Origin: Flavobacterium agri
GTDB lineage: Bacteria; Bacteroidota; Bacteroidia; Flavobacteriales; Flavobacteriaceae
NCBI RefSeq assembly: GCF_013401995.1
Contig: NZ_JACBJI010000001.1
Span: 395,255 to 459,254, forward strand
Direction: 5' to 3'
DNA: 64,000 bases
Made by a program: the position numbers and the translations under genes. This document shows positions 7,861-15,496 of this stretch, one piece after another. Each line of letters opens with the position of its first letter. Position 1 is the first letter of the stretch. Below the pieces are notes generated by a model. That model was given only the letters and a program-made list of their open reading frames with translations, did not search any database and was not told the DNA's origin.

Positions 7861-8344
7861 ATTCGGAATCCGGTGGATTAAATTCGAATTGACCTACGGA
7901 AGGGAATACCAAATATTTGTTCGCGATTCGGATAACAACTCAATCAAGATAACGTTCAAATCTTACTTCGGAAGAAAGCGAAACCAACTGCATAAACTTT
8001 ACATCAACATCTTGGATCGACTTTGGGATTGCTACTTCTCGCGAATGGTAGATAGATATCGCGAGCAATTTGCGGATGGTATGGAATTTTCGATCAACGA
8101 CGTGCTGTTCAATAAAGACTTTATCGAAATCAGTGTCAGCGGAATAGTAAGCCAAAGCCGGAAACGAATTTATTGGGACAACGTCAGGACATCAAGTTAC
8201 TGGACCTATTTTGCCATCTACTCTGTTGAAAACCCATCCGAAATAAATAGGGGATATAGTTATAAAGAAGATTGGAACACGAATGTCCTGTATAGTACTT
8301 TGAGGACAATTTTGCGGGAAAAGGGAATCGAAAAATATGAGTAA
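7712..8344 (+). CDS. Hypothetical protein, intact partner of exported paralogue 2
   Basis: 210 residues without signal peptide or membrane helix. The N-terminal half looks like a small beta domain (KFLVRRGFTDNHLRELTING, then FKIFPGPEIKDYRFGI). The middle contains KLYINILDRLWDCYFSR and the end YSTLRTILREKGIEKYE. No known family recognised. It is probably cytoplasmic and co-transcribed with the exported protein 28 bp upstream. A 5' fragment of the same gene sits at 4737. Confidence 0.75.
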   Translation: MVQEKFLVRRGFTDNHLRELTINGNELKFEDGDSTNPFKIFPGPEIKDYRFGIRWIKFELTYGREYQIFVRDSDNNSIKITFKSYFGRKRNQLHKLYINILDRLWDCYFSRMVDRYREQFADGMEFSINDVLFNKDFIEISVSGIVSQSRKRIYWDNVRTSSYWTYFAIYSVENPSEINRGYSYKEDWNTNVLYSTLRTILREKGIEKYE

Positions 8345-8507
8345 AACGGTATGGCCTTTAGCAAGTCGATATAATTGCTATTTGTATCCAGTAGTTTCAT
8401 TGTAATGGACATCTTGTTCGGCATATGGAAGGAGTGCACAAAATGTTAATCGAAGTTGGCAATGGGCACAAGATGGAATCGCCATCAAAGAATTTTTATA
8501 AAAACCG

Positions 8508-8583
8508 TGTGTCAATTTTTTCAAACAAAAATGATTGACACAACTTTTGTGTCAAAAGCAAATGAAGCGAAAAATTGACACAG
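8508..8583. promoter_or_regulatory. Cluster of TGTGTCAA half-sites with a perfect palindrome
   Basis: Four copies of TGTGTCAA or its complement occur within 76 bp. The middle two form a perfect inverted repeat of 9-bp arms, TTGACACAA and TTGTGTCAA, separated by 3 bp (8535-8555); single half-sites lie at 8508 and 8575. This looks like an operator for a dimeric repressor or a replication/partition-type iteron group. It sits in the otherwise empty 8345-8647 stretch, where I see no gene. Confidence 0.45.
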
Positions 8584-8647
8584 CTTTTTTTTTTCATAGT
8601 ACAAAAAGTATGATTGCACCATTGGGAACGGATGTTTTCATTTTCAT

Positions 8648-8887
8648 AACCTTTGCGGCGTCAGGTGCCCGCCTGTGCGCTCATGTCGCTGGAATAGGAA
8701 GTTTTTTATTTTCAGCTGCGCTGAATCTTCGGGCCCGGAAAGTTTCCGATATCGAGGTACAGGCTTGGGCCTCGATTTCCGCCGCTGCGCTTTTGGAAAT
8801 GGGCGTAGGGTAAGGGAGAGTTAAGTCTTACTAACGATAGAATAGGGAATAGGTTGAATAAGGGAAAGTTTATACATTTATAAACCA
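8648..8887 (+). repeat. Leader repeat copy 2 (attI/promoter-like)
   Basis: Second copy of the 240-bp repeat, about 85-90% like copies 1 and 3 by eye. It ends GTTTATACATTTATAAACCA immediately before the cassette word GTCGTACGAC at 8888. The stem ATCGAGG/CCTCGAT is perfect here. GTTTATA and TATAAAC at the right end form a 7-bp inverted repeat around CATT. Confidence 0.8.
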
Positions 8888-8935
8888 GTCGTACGACATT
8901 TTTGAAACTGTCTTCCAACAACCAAACACGTAAAT

Positions 8936-9397
8936 ATGAAATTCAAACTCTATACATCGTTTTTAGTTCTTTCATTAGGTCTAATAATTAAAGTTTTACA
9001 AACGGAAAATGACATTGTAGGAACATGGAATTATGTTGAAACCCGTAATTCGTCAGGCCAAAAAATAAAATCGTATACCACAGGATTTGGAGAAGTTGAA
9101 GCCAGTGGACCTAAAATTATTTATAATTCTAACGCATCTTATAAAATGATTTTCTCTCCAAAAAATATTGACTCCGGAAATTGGAGATTTGATAAGTCGG
9201 AAATGAAAATCATTCATCAACTTTACATTGACAGTACAGATTGGATTGGAAAAGATTTAATCAAAAATGGCGAAGCAAAAAAGTATAAAGACGGAAAATA
9301 TTACGAGATGATTGAAACAAAAGTTTCGAAGCTAACTAAAAATGAAATGGTCATAGTTAGCCGAGATGTTTTGGAAGTATATAAAAAATCAAATTAA
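8936..9397 (+). CDS. Exported lipocalin-like hypothetical protein
   Basis: 153 residues. The N-terminus MKFKLYTSFLVLSLGLIIKV is a signal peptide or anchor. Residues 26-37 (NDIVGTWNYVET) match the opening of lipocalin-like domains, and the end has KLTKNEMVIVSRDVLEVYKK as expected for their last strands. Such domains form small beta barrels. The ligand is unknown. It is the first cassette of sub-array 2 (8888 to 9410) and lies 48 bp after the leader repeat. Confidence 0.72.
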   Translation: MKFKLYTSFLVLSLGLIIKVLQTENDIVGTWNYVETRNSSGQKIKSYTTGFGEVEASGPKIIYNSNASYKMIFSPKNIDSGNWRFDKSEMKIIHQLYIDSTDWIGKDLIKNGEAKKYKDGKYYEMIETKVSKLTKNEMVIVSRDVLEVYKKSN

Positions 9398-9400
9398 AAC

Positions 9401-9576
9401 GTCGCACAACCGCCACTAACCAAAATGGCGGATGATGACTAACGGGAAAATCTCTGTTCCAAAGCCGCAAAACATTTATTTTTTCAAACTTTTCAAGTTA
9501 GAAAAAATCAAAAGTTTTGCTACCTTTCTTCCGGGCGGAGAGTACTTTCTCCGCCAGCCGCCTGACGTTGGCAGAA
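9401..9576 (+). repeat. attC-like element between cassettes
   Basis: Opens GTCGCACAACCGCCACTAACC, pairing 8/10 with the cassette start GTCGTACGAC at 8888. It contains GGCGGATGATGACTAA, GTTCCAAAGCCGC, a long hairpin (CAAAACATT.../...AAAGTTTTG) and GGCGGAGAGTACTTTCTCCGCC. It ends GCCGCCTGACGTTGGCAG. At about 176 bp it is the longest element of the set. Confidence 0.75.
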
Positions 9577-9598
9577 ATATTTGAAAAAATTGTAGAAA

Positions 9599-10594
9599 AT
9601 GAAAATTATAAAAATACTATTAATTCTATTAATTTTTTCTTCTTGCAAAAACAGAACTGAATATGTCAGAACCAAAATTATCTTATCGGAAATAGACAAT
9701 TTAAAATCTAAATCTGAAATAGAAAAGTTTATACAAAAAAGCGACACAAATTATAGAAGCTATGAATTAAAAAATCTTCAAGATTTTGACAGAGGTTTTG
9801 GAGGTGATAGTCTAAACAAAATTTTAGCCAACAAGCTTAATGTAAAAATCAATTATAAAAAAGTTGATTTTGATAATAATGGCTATACAGATTTGCTCGC
9901 AATTGGAGACAATCATACATGTTATGGCGAAGCTGAAAAATCCTGTAGTTTTTCACCTATCGTCATAATGAATTATGGAAAAAACAAAACTAAAGTATTT
10001 AATATCGATTTGGACCGGGGAAAAGCGATAGTTCCCAAAGTTGAATTTGTAGATACTCAACCATTTTTAGTCATCTACCAGAATAAATTAACTGATTGGC
10101 AAAAGAAAACCTATTCCGTATCCAAAACTATTTTAACTTTTAAATTTGGGGATTTTATAGAATATAATGCAAATCCAAAATCAAACAAAATCACTAAAAT
10201 TGAATTCGAGACTTCCGGATGTTTTGGTACTTGTCCTGTTTACAATCTAACTTTGAATAGGGATTCGTTATCCACATTTGATGCCCGACATTATAACTTC
10301 AATAAAAACAGGGAAATCGCATACGAAAAACAAGAGGGTGTTTTCACAACTTCAATTAATAAAATGGAGTTTGATAAGTTAGAAGAAATTTTAAATTATT
10401 GCGATTTTGAAAATTTAAGTAGCGAATACTCTGTAATGCATACCGACGATCAAACAGGAAATTTGAAAGTCATCTTTAATAATGGTAAAGTAAAAACGGT
10501 ACATGATTACGGAATGATTGGAACTAATGGCTTAAAAATTCTTTATGAAAAATTGGCGGAACTCAGGTTTAATCAAAAATGGAGGAAAAAGTGA
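9599..10594 (+). CDS. Putative lipoprotein with DUF6438-like C-terminal domain
   Basis: 331 residues. Lipobox near residues 13-16 (IFSSCKN) predicts lipid anchoring. Residues about 85-190 form an FG-GAP/VCBS-like region (VDFDNNGYTDLLAIGDNHTC). The C-terminal part (about 195-331) starts KIEFETSGCFGTCPVYNLTL and contains VHDYGMIGTNGLKIL, the DUF6438 pattern. Function unknown. The cassette starts with GTTGGCAG at 9567, but no matching complement follows this gene; the next element pairs differently. Confidence 0.78.
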   Translation: MKIIKILLILLIFSSCKNRTEYVRTKIILSEIDNLKSKSEIEKFIQKSDTNYRSYELKNLQDFDRGFGGDSLNKILANKLNVKINYKKVDFDNNGYTDLLAIGDNHTCYGEAEKSCSFSPIVIMNYGKNKTKVFNIDLDRGKAIVPKVEFVDTQPFLVIYQNKLTDWQKKTYSVSKTILTFKFGDFIEYNANPKSNKITKIEFETSGCFGTCPVYNLTLNRDSLSTFDARHYNFNKNREIAYEKQEGVFTTSINKMEFDKLEEILNYCDFENLSSEYSVMHTDDQTGNLKVIFNNGKVKTVHDYGMIGTNGLKILYEKLAELRFNQKWRKK

Positions 10595-10643
10595 TATATG
10601 AGACAAGCCAAAACATCTAAGTGAGAATTCAAATTTCGTCACA

Positions 10644-10985
10644 ATGAAAAATGCAAATGTCAAATTTGGAAAACATTATAAACTAGAAGTACTTTTCAAA
10701 GACAAAATAATTTTTGAATCCGAATTATACAATCACGGAATTGATTTTTATTTTGAAGAAGATCAACCTAATATTTCGCAAGGAATCAAATATTTCTTGA
10801 AAGATTCTGACAGAGCTGAAGTTGACTCAATAATTGTGCAAAATGAGATAGTCGCGAGCACTGAAACAATCCAATTGTCTGATTATAGAGATGAGGCAAA
10901 GGTTCAAAAACTATATTTGAAAGTTACAGTTGTAATAACAATATTAATCGGAGTTGTTTCATTAATTATTTCTTTAATGAAGTAA
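10644..10985 (+). CDS. Small C-terminally anchored membrane protein
   Basis: 113 residues. A soluble N-terminal domain (1-88) with beta-like strands is followed by one membrane helix at about 91-110 (KVTVVITILIGVVSLIISL), leaving almost no tail, so it is a tail-anchored type protein. No family recognised. It lies 49 bp after the lipoprotein gene with no intact attC-like element between, so it may be the second gene of a fused cassette. Confidence 0.7.
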   Translation: MKNANVKFGKHYKLEVLFKDKIIFESELYNHGIDFYFEEDQPNISQGIKYFLKDSDRAEVDSIIVQNEIVASTETIQLSDYRDEAKVQKLYLKVTVVITILIGVVSLIISLMK

Positions 10986-10992
10986 AGGCACG

Positions 10993-11129
10993 ATCCCATA
11001 ACCGCCGTTAATTTCGATTACGGCAAGCGGACTAAGTTTACGAGCTCTTCTTTAGTTTTCGTACTTTTCCACGGAGAGTACCCTCTCAGAATCGCCGCAA
11101 CCGAAATCAGCCCCCTAACGTTACCAGCA
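10993..11129 (+). repeat. attC-like element between cassettes
   Basis: Opens ATCCCATAACCGCCGTTAA; the pairing ATTTCGATTACGG/CCGCAACCGAAAT and the box CCCCCTAACGTTACC are clear. The central hairpin reads CGGAGAGTACCCTCTC. Its opening word is not complementary to the only upstream cassette start (9567), so the left partner is missing. Confidence 0.75.
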
Positions 11130-11136
11130 ATTTACG

Positions 11137-11541
11137 ATGGACTCAAAACACAAGAAAATAATCAGTTTACTAGAGTCATATCTAGAAAGAAATCCTGACC
11201 AAAGATTTGGACAAGCTCTGTTAAATCTTGGTATAAATCAATTTAAGAATGAAAATCCTGAAAGAAAAGATTTTTCTATCCGCGATATTTATAATGATTC
11301 AGACCAAGCAATAATTGGACGCATCGAATCGCAACTGGCTTGGTTTGATTTACAAGAGACTGTTAGCAATGCTTTATCCGGAAGTCTTGAATTAAAAGGG
11401 ATGACAGTAAATGAAAAACTATATATGACTGGCTTAATGAATGAATTTGATAAACATAAAATCCACAATAAGGAATTTGCCAGATTTATATTAAAGTCTT
11501 TAAGTGTTGATGCAGATTCAATCTCCTTAATTCTAATGTAA
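11137..11541 (+). CDS. Hypothetical cytoplasmic protein in a cassette
   Basis: 134 residues, mostly helical, no membrane segment. The N-terminal region SLLESYLERNPDQRFGQALL followed by LGINQF and DIYNDSD resembles a short protein often seen in flavobacterial genomes, but I know no function. The cassette is complete: GTTACCAGCA at 11120 and TGCTGGTAAC at 11544 are exact complements. The gene starts only 7 bp after the boundary word and stops 2 bp before its complement, so the cassette carries almost no spare sequence. Confidence 0.75.
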   Translation: MDSKHKKIISLLESYLERNPDQRFGQALLNLGINQFKNENPERKDFSIRDIYNDSDQAIIGRIESQLAWFDLQETVSNALSGSLELKGMTVNEKLYMTGLMNEFDKHKIHNKEFARFILKSLSVDADSISLILM

Positions 11542-11543
11542 AC

Positions 11544-11675
11544 TGCTGGTAACAGCGGCTTTTTGTTACCTCTGGTTCATTTTAACGGGAACCAACGTTT
11601 TCTTCGTTTGCATTCGGTGGAGAGTACTCTATCCGAAAGGCCTCAACCGAAATTAGCGGTCTAACGTTAGCAATG
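11544..11675 (+). repeat. attC-like element between cassettes
   Basis: Opens TGCTGGTAACAGCGGC, the exact complement of the cassette start GTTACCAGCA at 11120. It contains CGGTGGAGAGTACTCTATCCG and ends CCGAAATTAGCGGTCTAAC followed by the next cassette word GTTAGCAATG. Confidence 0.8.
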
Positions 11676-11885
11676 TCTACGCAGGTTCAGAAAACAAATA
11701 CAACACCCATGAAGAAAATTCTCTACAGAGGCGGACTACTTCAATTTAAAATCCCCGAAAACGACGTCGAGGAATACGATGAAATCGAAGGCGCAACCTT
11801 TTATGAAGATGGCCCGTATACCGGAACTGTACGGCTGAACGTGATCACGTTGGAGAAACCGGGCGGGAGCGTTGCAGAGAGATAG
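11673..11885 (+). CDS. Small hypothetical protein at a cassette start
   Basis: 70 residues if begun at 11673, 58 if begun at the internal Met at 11709 (MKKILYRGGLLQFKIPE), which looks more like a natural start. The first ATG lies inside the boundary word GTTAGCAATG, so its 12 N-terminal residues depend on the cassette junction. No family recognised. The expected complementary word (CATTGCTAAC) was not found downstream, so the right end of this cassette is lost. Confidence 0.55.
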   Translation: MSTQVQKTNTTPMKKILYRGGLLQFKIPENDVEEYDEIEGATFYEDGPYTGTVRLNVITLEKPGGSVAER

Positions 11886-11955
11886 AAGATTTTTTAATCC
11901 GAAAGAATGCCGACAATAGTACGCTCCGGAAATACGCTTCCGCGAGGAAAAAAAT

Positions 11956-12393
11956 TTATCGTCGCTGTTTCGGCTTATCCGACGTCTTTGTTTTAGAAGT
12001 GTAAACTGAATAAGTTTTTGGTAGTTCTCGTGATAAAGGAAGAAAATCGCCGTCCTTCACAAGTAGTAGTTCTTTATCGCTTATGATAACAACCCATACT
12101 ACTACGTTCGTACTCGGCTTCATTTGAATAACATTCAATTCGTTGCTATAGCACCAAGTTCCTTTACGAATTTCCCCCATATTGTTTTGAGTGAAACTTA
12201 AGTCCTTGTCAAATGTTATTTGAAAATCGAACACATGGCTCATTTTTGTGCCGTTAGATGTCGTAAAACTGTATTTCCAACTTTGACATAGTGTTTTTTC
12301 AATTTGAGTTTTATCTATTTTATTTTGTTGGGAATAGCTCAAATGACTTGTCAATGATAGTGCAATCAAAGCAAATGTTCTTAATAAATTCAT
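11956..12393 (-). CDS. Exported lipocalin-like hypothetical protein, opposite strand
   Basis: 145 residues starting at the Met of MNLLRTFALIALSLTSHLSY, a good signal peptide; the longer reading from 12594 adds an unlikely 67 residues. The mature domain has EKTLCQSWKYSF, FDFQITFDKDLSF and ELLLVKDGDFLPL, the strand pattern of small lipocalin-like barrels. It is the only minus-strand gene in the island. It probably inserted after, or replaced, the right end of the 11666 cassette. Confidence 0.7.
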   Translation of the reverse strand: MNLLRTFALIALSLTSHLSYSQQNKIDKTQIEKTLCQSWKYSFTTSNGTKMSHVFDFQITFDKDLSFTQNNMGEIRKGTWCYSNELNVIQMKPSTNVVVWVVIISDKELLLVKDGDFLPLSRELPKTYSVYTSKTKTSDKPKQRR

Positions 12394-12810
12394 TGATACC
12401 GTACATCTTGGATGACGAATATATGAAATGGTTTTTGTGTAATCCGATTGTGGGAATAATATATTTTTATAACGGTACAAAAATGTGTGTAGTATAGTAT
12501 TGCATTTTTTTCGGCTCAACACCTGTATGCTTCGTGCCGACTCAATCACGATCTGCCGCTGTAGAGAAGTAAGGAACGATGGATTGATAAGCATTCTTCA
12601 CGTAATCGTGGTTAAGAGTGCGGGAGATTGTTATTAACTGCGTTGCGAAGCCTTCTTTTCCCTCGCAGCAAAAGAGGCAACCCCGAAGCATCTGGAGCGT
12701 GTTGCGGGACCGCACACATGGCCGCCACATTCGGAAGCGAAAAAAACTCGCCAGTAGTACATTGGTTTCCGGAAGTCCGGTTCGGCTCAAACAGTTTTTC
12801 GCTTTTTCCG
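12394..12810. other. Gene-free stretch before leader repeat 3
   Basis: No reading frame here has a convincing start, composition or motif. The left part is AT-rich and probably holds the promoter of the minus-strand gene. From about 12640 the GC content rises, and GCGAAGCCTTC, CTCGCAGCAAAAGAGG and TTCCGGAAGTCCGGTTCGG occur, with TTCCGGA/TCCGGTT forming a small hairpin. This GC-rich part may be further repeat or remnant sequence linked to the leader repeat. Confidence 0.4.
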
Positions 12811-13047
12811 AACCTTTGTGGCGTCAGGTGTCCGCCTGCGCGCTCATGGCGCTGGGATAGGAAGGTTTTCTTTTTAGCTGCGCTGAATCTTCGGGCCTGG
12901 AAAGTTTCCGTTTACATCGAGGTACAGGCTTGGGCCTCGATTTCCGCCGCTGCGCTTTGGAAAAGGGCGTGGGGTAAGGAGAGTTAAGTCTTACTAATGA
13001 TAGGATAGGGTAGTTTGAATAAAGGAAAGTTTTACATTTATAAACCA
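12811..13047 (+). repeat. Leader repeat copy 3 (attI/promoter-like)
   Basis: Third copy, 237 bp, starting AACCTTTGTGGCGTCAGGTG and ending TTTTACATTTATAAACCA directly before the cassette word GTTGGCTGCA at 13048. It heads the longest sub-array. A TTG-like box and TACATTTA are kept near the right end, although one base is lost between GTAG and TTTG compared with the other copies. Confidence 0.8.
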
Positions 13048-13092
13048 GTTGGCTGCAATTTCAAAAGACGGGTACCAAAAATCTCCACATTT

Positions 13093-13875
13093 ATGAATGA
13101 AGTAAATCCTGAAAATAACCCACCAAAGCCTTTATCGCTAAAACTCGTAAGTGCCTTTAAAAACTTTAAAGAATATCTGCCTTTGGCAATTGCTTCCGCG
13201 ACTATTATTGGTGGAATAAATCAATTTTACAATCTCCTCTCGATTGACACTTATTATGTGAGATTTTTTTCGGCAACTCAGCTAATAAGTGATGGTCTTT
13301 GGATTTTATATCTCTTACTTCCTTTTTACATCATTTTTACAATAATGCTCCCATTCATAATTGCTGGAGACAAATATTATTTAGAGAGATTCGACCCTGT
13401 AAGTGAGGATGGAAAATTCCAACGGAAAAAAGCGATTTGGTATAATGTTTTGCTGATTATGACTTTGTATCCGACGAGTTATTACTTCATTTTAACTGGT
13501 AGATGGCCGTATATGAGCTTTCTGCTGGTTATGTACACATTCCCAGCAATGAGAGCCAATTTTAAGCTCGCGAAAAAATATGATAAAGAAATTATTTTCG
13601 AATTATTCGGATTTATATCTTTTCTTGCATTTCTTTCGGGACTATACTTTACTTGGACTTGGACTTTTCGAGATAACGAAATTCCCAATAATTTGGAGAA
13701 TAGTAGTTTTGTGACTGACAAGATTATCAAGAATTATCCAAACTACTCAAACAAAATTTTGTACATGAATGATAAATACGTGTTCACACAGATTTATTGT
13801 GATTCCATTGATGATCCTAATCGAAAAATTCTGTTGTTCCCAATAGAAACTTTTCAAAAAAGCGAGTCCAAATAA
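13093..13875 (+). CDS. Multi-pass membrane protein in cassette
   Basis: 260 residues starting at MNEVNPENNPPKPL; the longer reading from 13015 runs through the leader repeat and the cassette junction and is unlikely. About five hydrophobic segments are seen: residues 30-48, 66-92, 115-135, 140-160 and 175-200. A soluble C-terminal tail of about 60 residues follows. No family recognised. The cassette words GTTGGCTGCA (13048) and TGCAGCCAAC (13883) are exact complements, so this is a complete cassette, the first of sub-array 3. Confidence 0.75.
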   Translation: MNEVNPENNPPKPLSLKLVSAFKNFKEYLPLAIASATIIGGINQFYNLLSIDTYYVRFFSATQLISDGLWILYLLLPFYIIFTIMLPFIIAGDKYYLERFDPVSEDGKFQRKKAIWYNVLLIMTLYPTSYYFILTGRWPYMSFLLVMYTFPAMRANFKLAKKYDKEIIFELFGFISFLAFLSGLYFTWTWTFRDNEIPNNLENSSFVTDKIIKNYPNYSNKILYMNDKYVFTQIYCDSIDDPNRKILLFPIETFQKSESK

Positions 13876-13882
13876 TAGAAAC

Positions 13883-14020
13883 TGCAGCCAACCGCCGCTA
13901 ACCAAAATGGCGGGTGATGACTAAGTGGAAGATCTTGTTTCCAAAACTCCGTATATTCGTTTCGGAGAATACTCTCTCCAAAAGCCGCCACTTTTGGTTA
14001 GCGGCCTAACGTTGTGCAAC
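13883..14020 (+). repeat. attC-like element, best-preserved type
   Basis: Opens TGCAGCCAACCGCCGCTAACC, the exact complement of the cassette start at 13048. GCCGCTAACCAAAA pairs with TTTTGGTTAGCGGC. GGCGGGTGATGACTAAG and CGGAGAATACTCTCTCC lie between. It ends TTAGCGGCCTAAC and then GTTGTGCAAC, the next cassette word. Confidence 0.85.
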
Positions 14021-14075
14021 AGCGATTGACGACCAAGCGTGTAAAATACAGTAATTGAAATAATTCTTAGAAAAT

Positions 14076-14486
14076 ATGGATATGAAAAATTTTATATTTA
14101 TTTCTCTACTAACCTTACTTACTTTGAGTTCACAAGGTCAAATTCAAAATAATTCTGCCTTACCAAAACCAATAGAAGGTCAATTTGAAAATCCAATCTA
14201 TAAGTTATTTCCAACTGAGAACTATTGGACTTTCATTAAGTTGGATACTCGAAACGGAAAAATGTCACAAGTTCATTTTACAATATCCGAAGAAGGCTAC
14301 GAAGGTGAACTAATCTTAAATTCAGATTCACTTGTATTGACTAGCGAAGAGGTTAATGGAAGATTTACACTCTATCCAACAAAAAACATGTACAATTTTA
14401 TATTACTTGACCAAATCAATGGAAGAACATATCAAGTTCAATGGAATAGTGAGAAAGAAAAAAGATTTGTAAGTCGCATATATTAA
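14076..14486 (+). CDS. Exported hypothetical protein in cassette
   Basis: 136 residues (134 if begun at MKNFIF). A signal peptide, MKNFIFISLLTLLTLSSQG, leads to a small beta-rich domain with two similar halves: YKLFPTENYWTFIKLDTRNG with MSQVHFT, and TLYPTKNMYNFILLDQINGR with TYQVQWN. The internal duplication suggests a repeated WD/KWG-like or beta-sandwich unit. Function unknown. Cassette words GTTGTGC (14011) and GCACAAC (14511) match over 7 bases. Confidence 0.72.
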   Translation: MDMKNFIFISLLTLLTLSSQGQIQNNSALPKPIEGQFENPIYKLFPTENYWTFIKLDTRNGKMSQVHFTISEEGYEGELILNSDSLVLTSEEVNGRFTLYPTKNMYNFILLDQINGRTYQVQWNSEKEKRFVSRIY

Positions 14487-14507
14487 ATCTGCCTAATTAT
14501 TTCGCCG

Positions 14508-14663
14508 ATCGCACAACCACCGTCATGGTAGCAGAATGACTAAGCGGAAGAGCTTGTTCCAAAAGCCGCAAAACTTAGATTTTCCTGCTTTGCCAAGCTA
14601 GGAAAAATTTTCGTCTCGGCGGAGAGATCCGTCTCCGGAGGGCTGCCACGATTGTTATAAGGA
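14508..14663 (+). repeat. attC-like element with an altered right end
   Basis: Opens ATCGCACAACCACCGTCATGG; contains AATGACTAAGCGG, GAGCTTGTTCCAAAAGCCGC, a TTTTCCTGCTTTGCCAAGCTAGGAAAA hairpin (14579-14607) and GGCGGAGAGATCCGTCTCC. The right box is GCCACGATT followed by GTTATAAGGA rather than CTAACGTT, so this junction is degenerate. Confidence 0.65.
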
Positions 14664-14708
14664 AGACAAATACGATACGGCGACAAATCAACTAAAAATA
14701 GATCAATT

Positions 14709-15314
14709 ATGACTACTGAAGAATATAACAATATTAGTATGCTTTATCAATTTCTAACAAAAAGATTTGATATAAATCAAAATTATACATCAAGTGATTA
14801 TCACAGATGTTATCACCCAAATTATTATGGCGTTCGAGGAAACGGATTGGAAGTTTTGAAAAGATTCGAACATTTAAACTTTCAAGATTTATATAGTGAG
14901 GAATATTTAAAATCTCAATTTTATTCTCAGGAGTATTTAACTTCTAAACTTGTTATTATAGAAGAAAATAGAGTTTGCGTAATGCCTGAATTAGGGAGCA
15001 TACTATTTTATCAGTTAATTAGTATGATGAAAGGAGGAATCACAGAATATTTACGACAACTAAAATATATCGTCGAAAACAAAATTGGTATTTTCAGACT
15101 AAGTGATGACGGAGATCTTTTAAAATTTGACCTTCGTTCTTATGAAAATCTACTTCTAAAATTTGAGGCAATTAAAGACTTCAACCTGTTTCATCACTTA
15201 TTTACTAAAACTAATTCAAATATAATTATGTTGAATTGGGACAATCAAGTTGAAATTCCAATTCATGAAATTGAAAAATTTATCGCGCATATAGACCATA
15301 TGACTTTCCGCTAA
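14709..15314 (+). CDS. Hypothetical cytoplasmic protein in cassette
   Basis: 201 residues, rich in Tyr, Asn and Leu, without signal or membrane segments. Recognisable segments are EEYNNISMLYQFLTKRFD, HPNYYGVRGNGLEVLKRFEH and FDLRSYENLLLKFEAIKD; the chain looks alpha-helical. No family recognised. The cassette word GTTATAAGGA (14654) and AGCTCATAAC (15326) agree at 7 of 10 positions only, so the pairing is weaker than in its neighbours. Confidence 0.7.
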   Translation: MTTEEYNNISMLYQFLTKRFDINQNYTSSDYHRCYHPNYYGVRGNGLEVLKRFEHLNFQDLYSEEYLKSQFYSQEYLTSKLVIIEENRVCVMPELGSILFYQLISMMKGGITEYLRQLKYIVENKIGIFRLSDDGDLLKFDLRSYENLLLKFEAIKDFNLFHHLFTKTNSNIIMLNWDNQVEIPIHEIEKFIAHIDHMTFR

Positions 15315-15325
15315 ACAACTTGCCC

Positions 15326-15460
15326 AGCTCATAACGCCGCTAATTTCGATTGCGGCAAGTTGACTAAGTGCGTGAGCTGTTCTTTAATTTCGTACTTTTC
15401 GGCGTAGAGTACTCTCTCCGAAGGCCCGCAACCGAAATTAGCGGCCTAACGTTACCGGCA
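15326..15460 (+). repeat. attC-like element between cassettes
   Basis: Opens AGCTCATAACGCCGCTAA; GCCGCTAATTTCGATTGCGG pairs with CCGCAACCGAAATTAGCGGC. It contains AGTTGACTAAGTG and CGGCGTAGAGTACTCTCTCCG and ends GGCCTAAC followed by GTTACCGGCA, the next cassette word. Confidence 0.85.
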
Positions 15461-15496
15461 AGCATTAAAACACGAATCGTAATAAACACAAGAAAA

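Noticed and set aside
8535..8813. Plus-strand reading frame over leader repeat 2
   Set aside because: It runs through the interspersed repeat and is not open in the same frame in copies 1 and 3; no motif.
12618..12987. Two overlapping plus-strand frames of 80 and 119 residues
   Set aside because: Both read through leader repeat 3 and lack conserved translation in the other copies.
5958..13047. Insertion sequence or MITE explanation for the three 240-bp repeats
   Set aside because: No terminal inverted repeats matching IS ends, no transposase and no target duplications; the right end always meets a cassette start.
13015..13092. Longer start for the membrane-protein gene
   Set aside because: Extra residues come from the leader repeat and cassette word; the Met at 13093 gives a natural N-terminus.
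15368..15496. Longer start for the DUF262 gene
   Set aside because: The extra 43 residues are translated from the attC-like element and end at the cassette junction.
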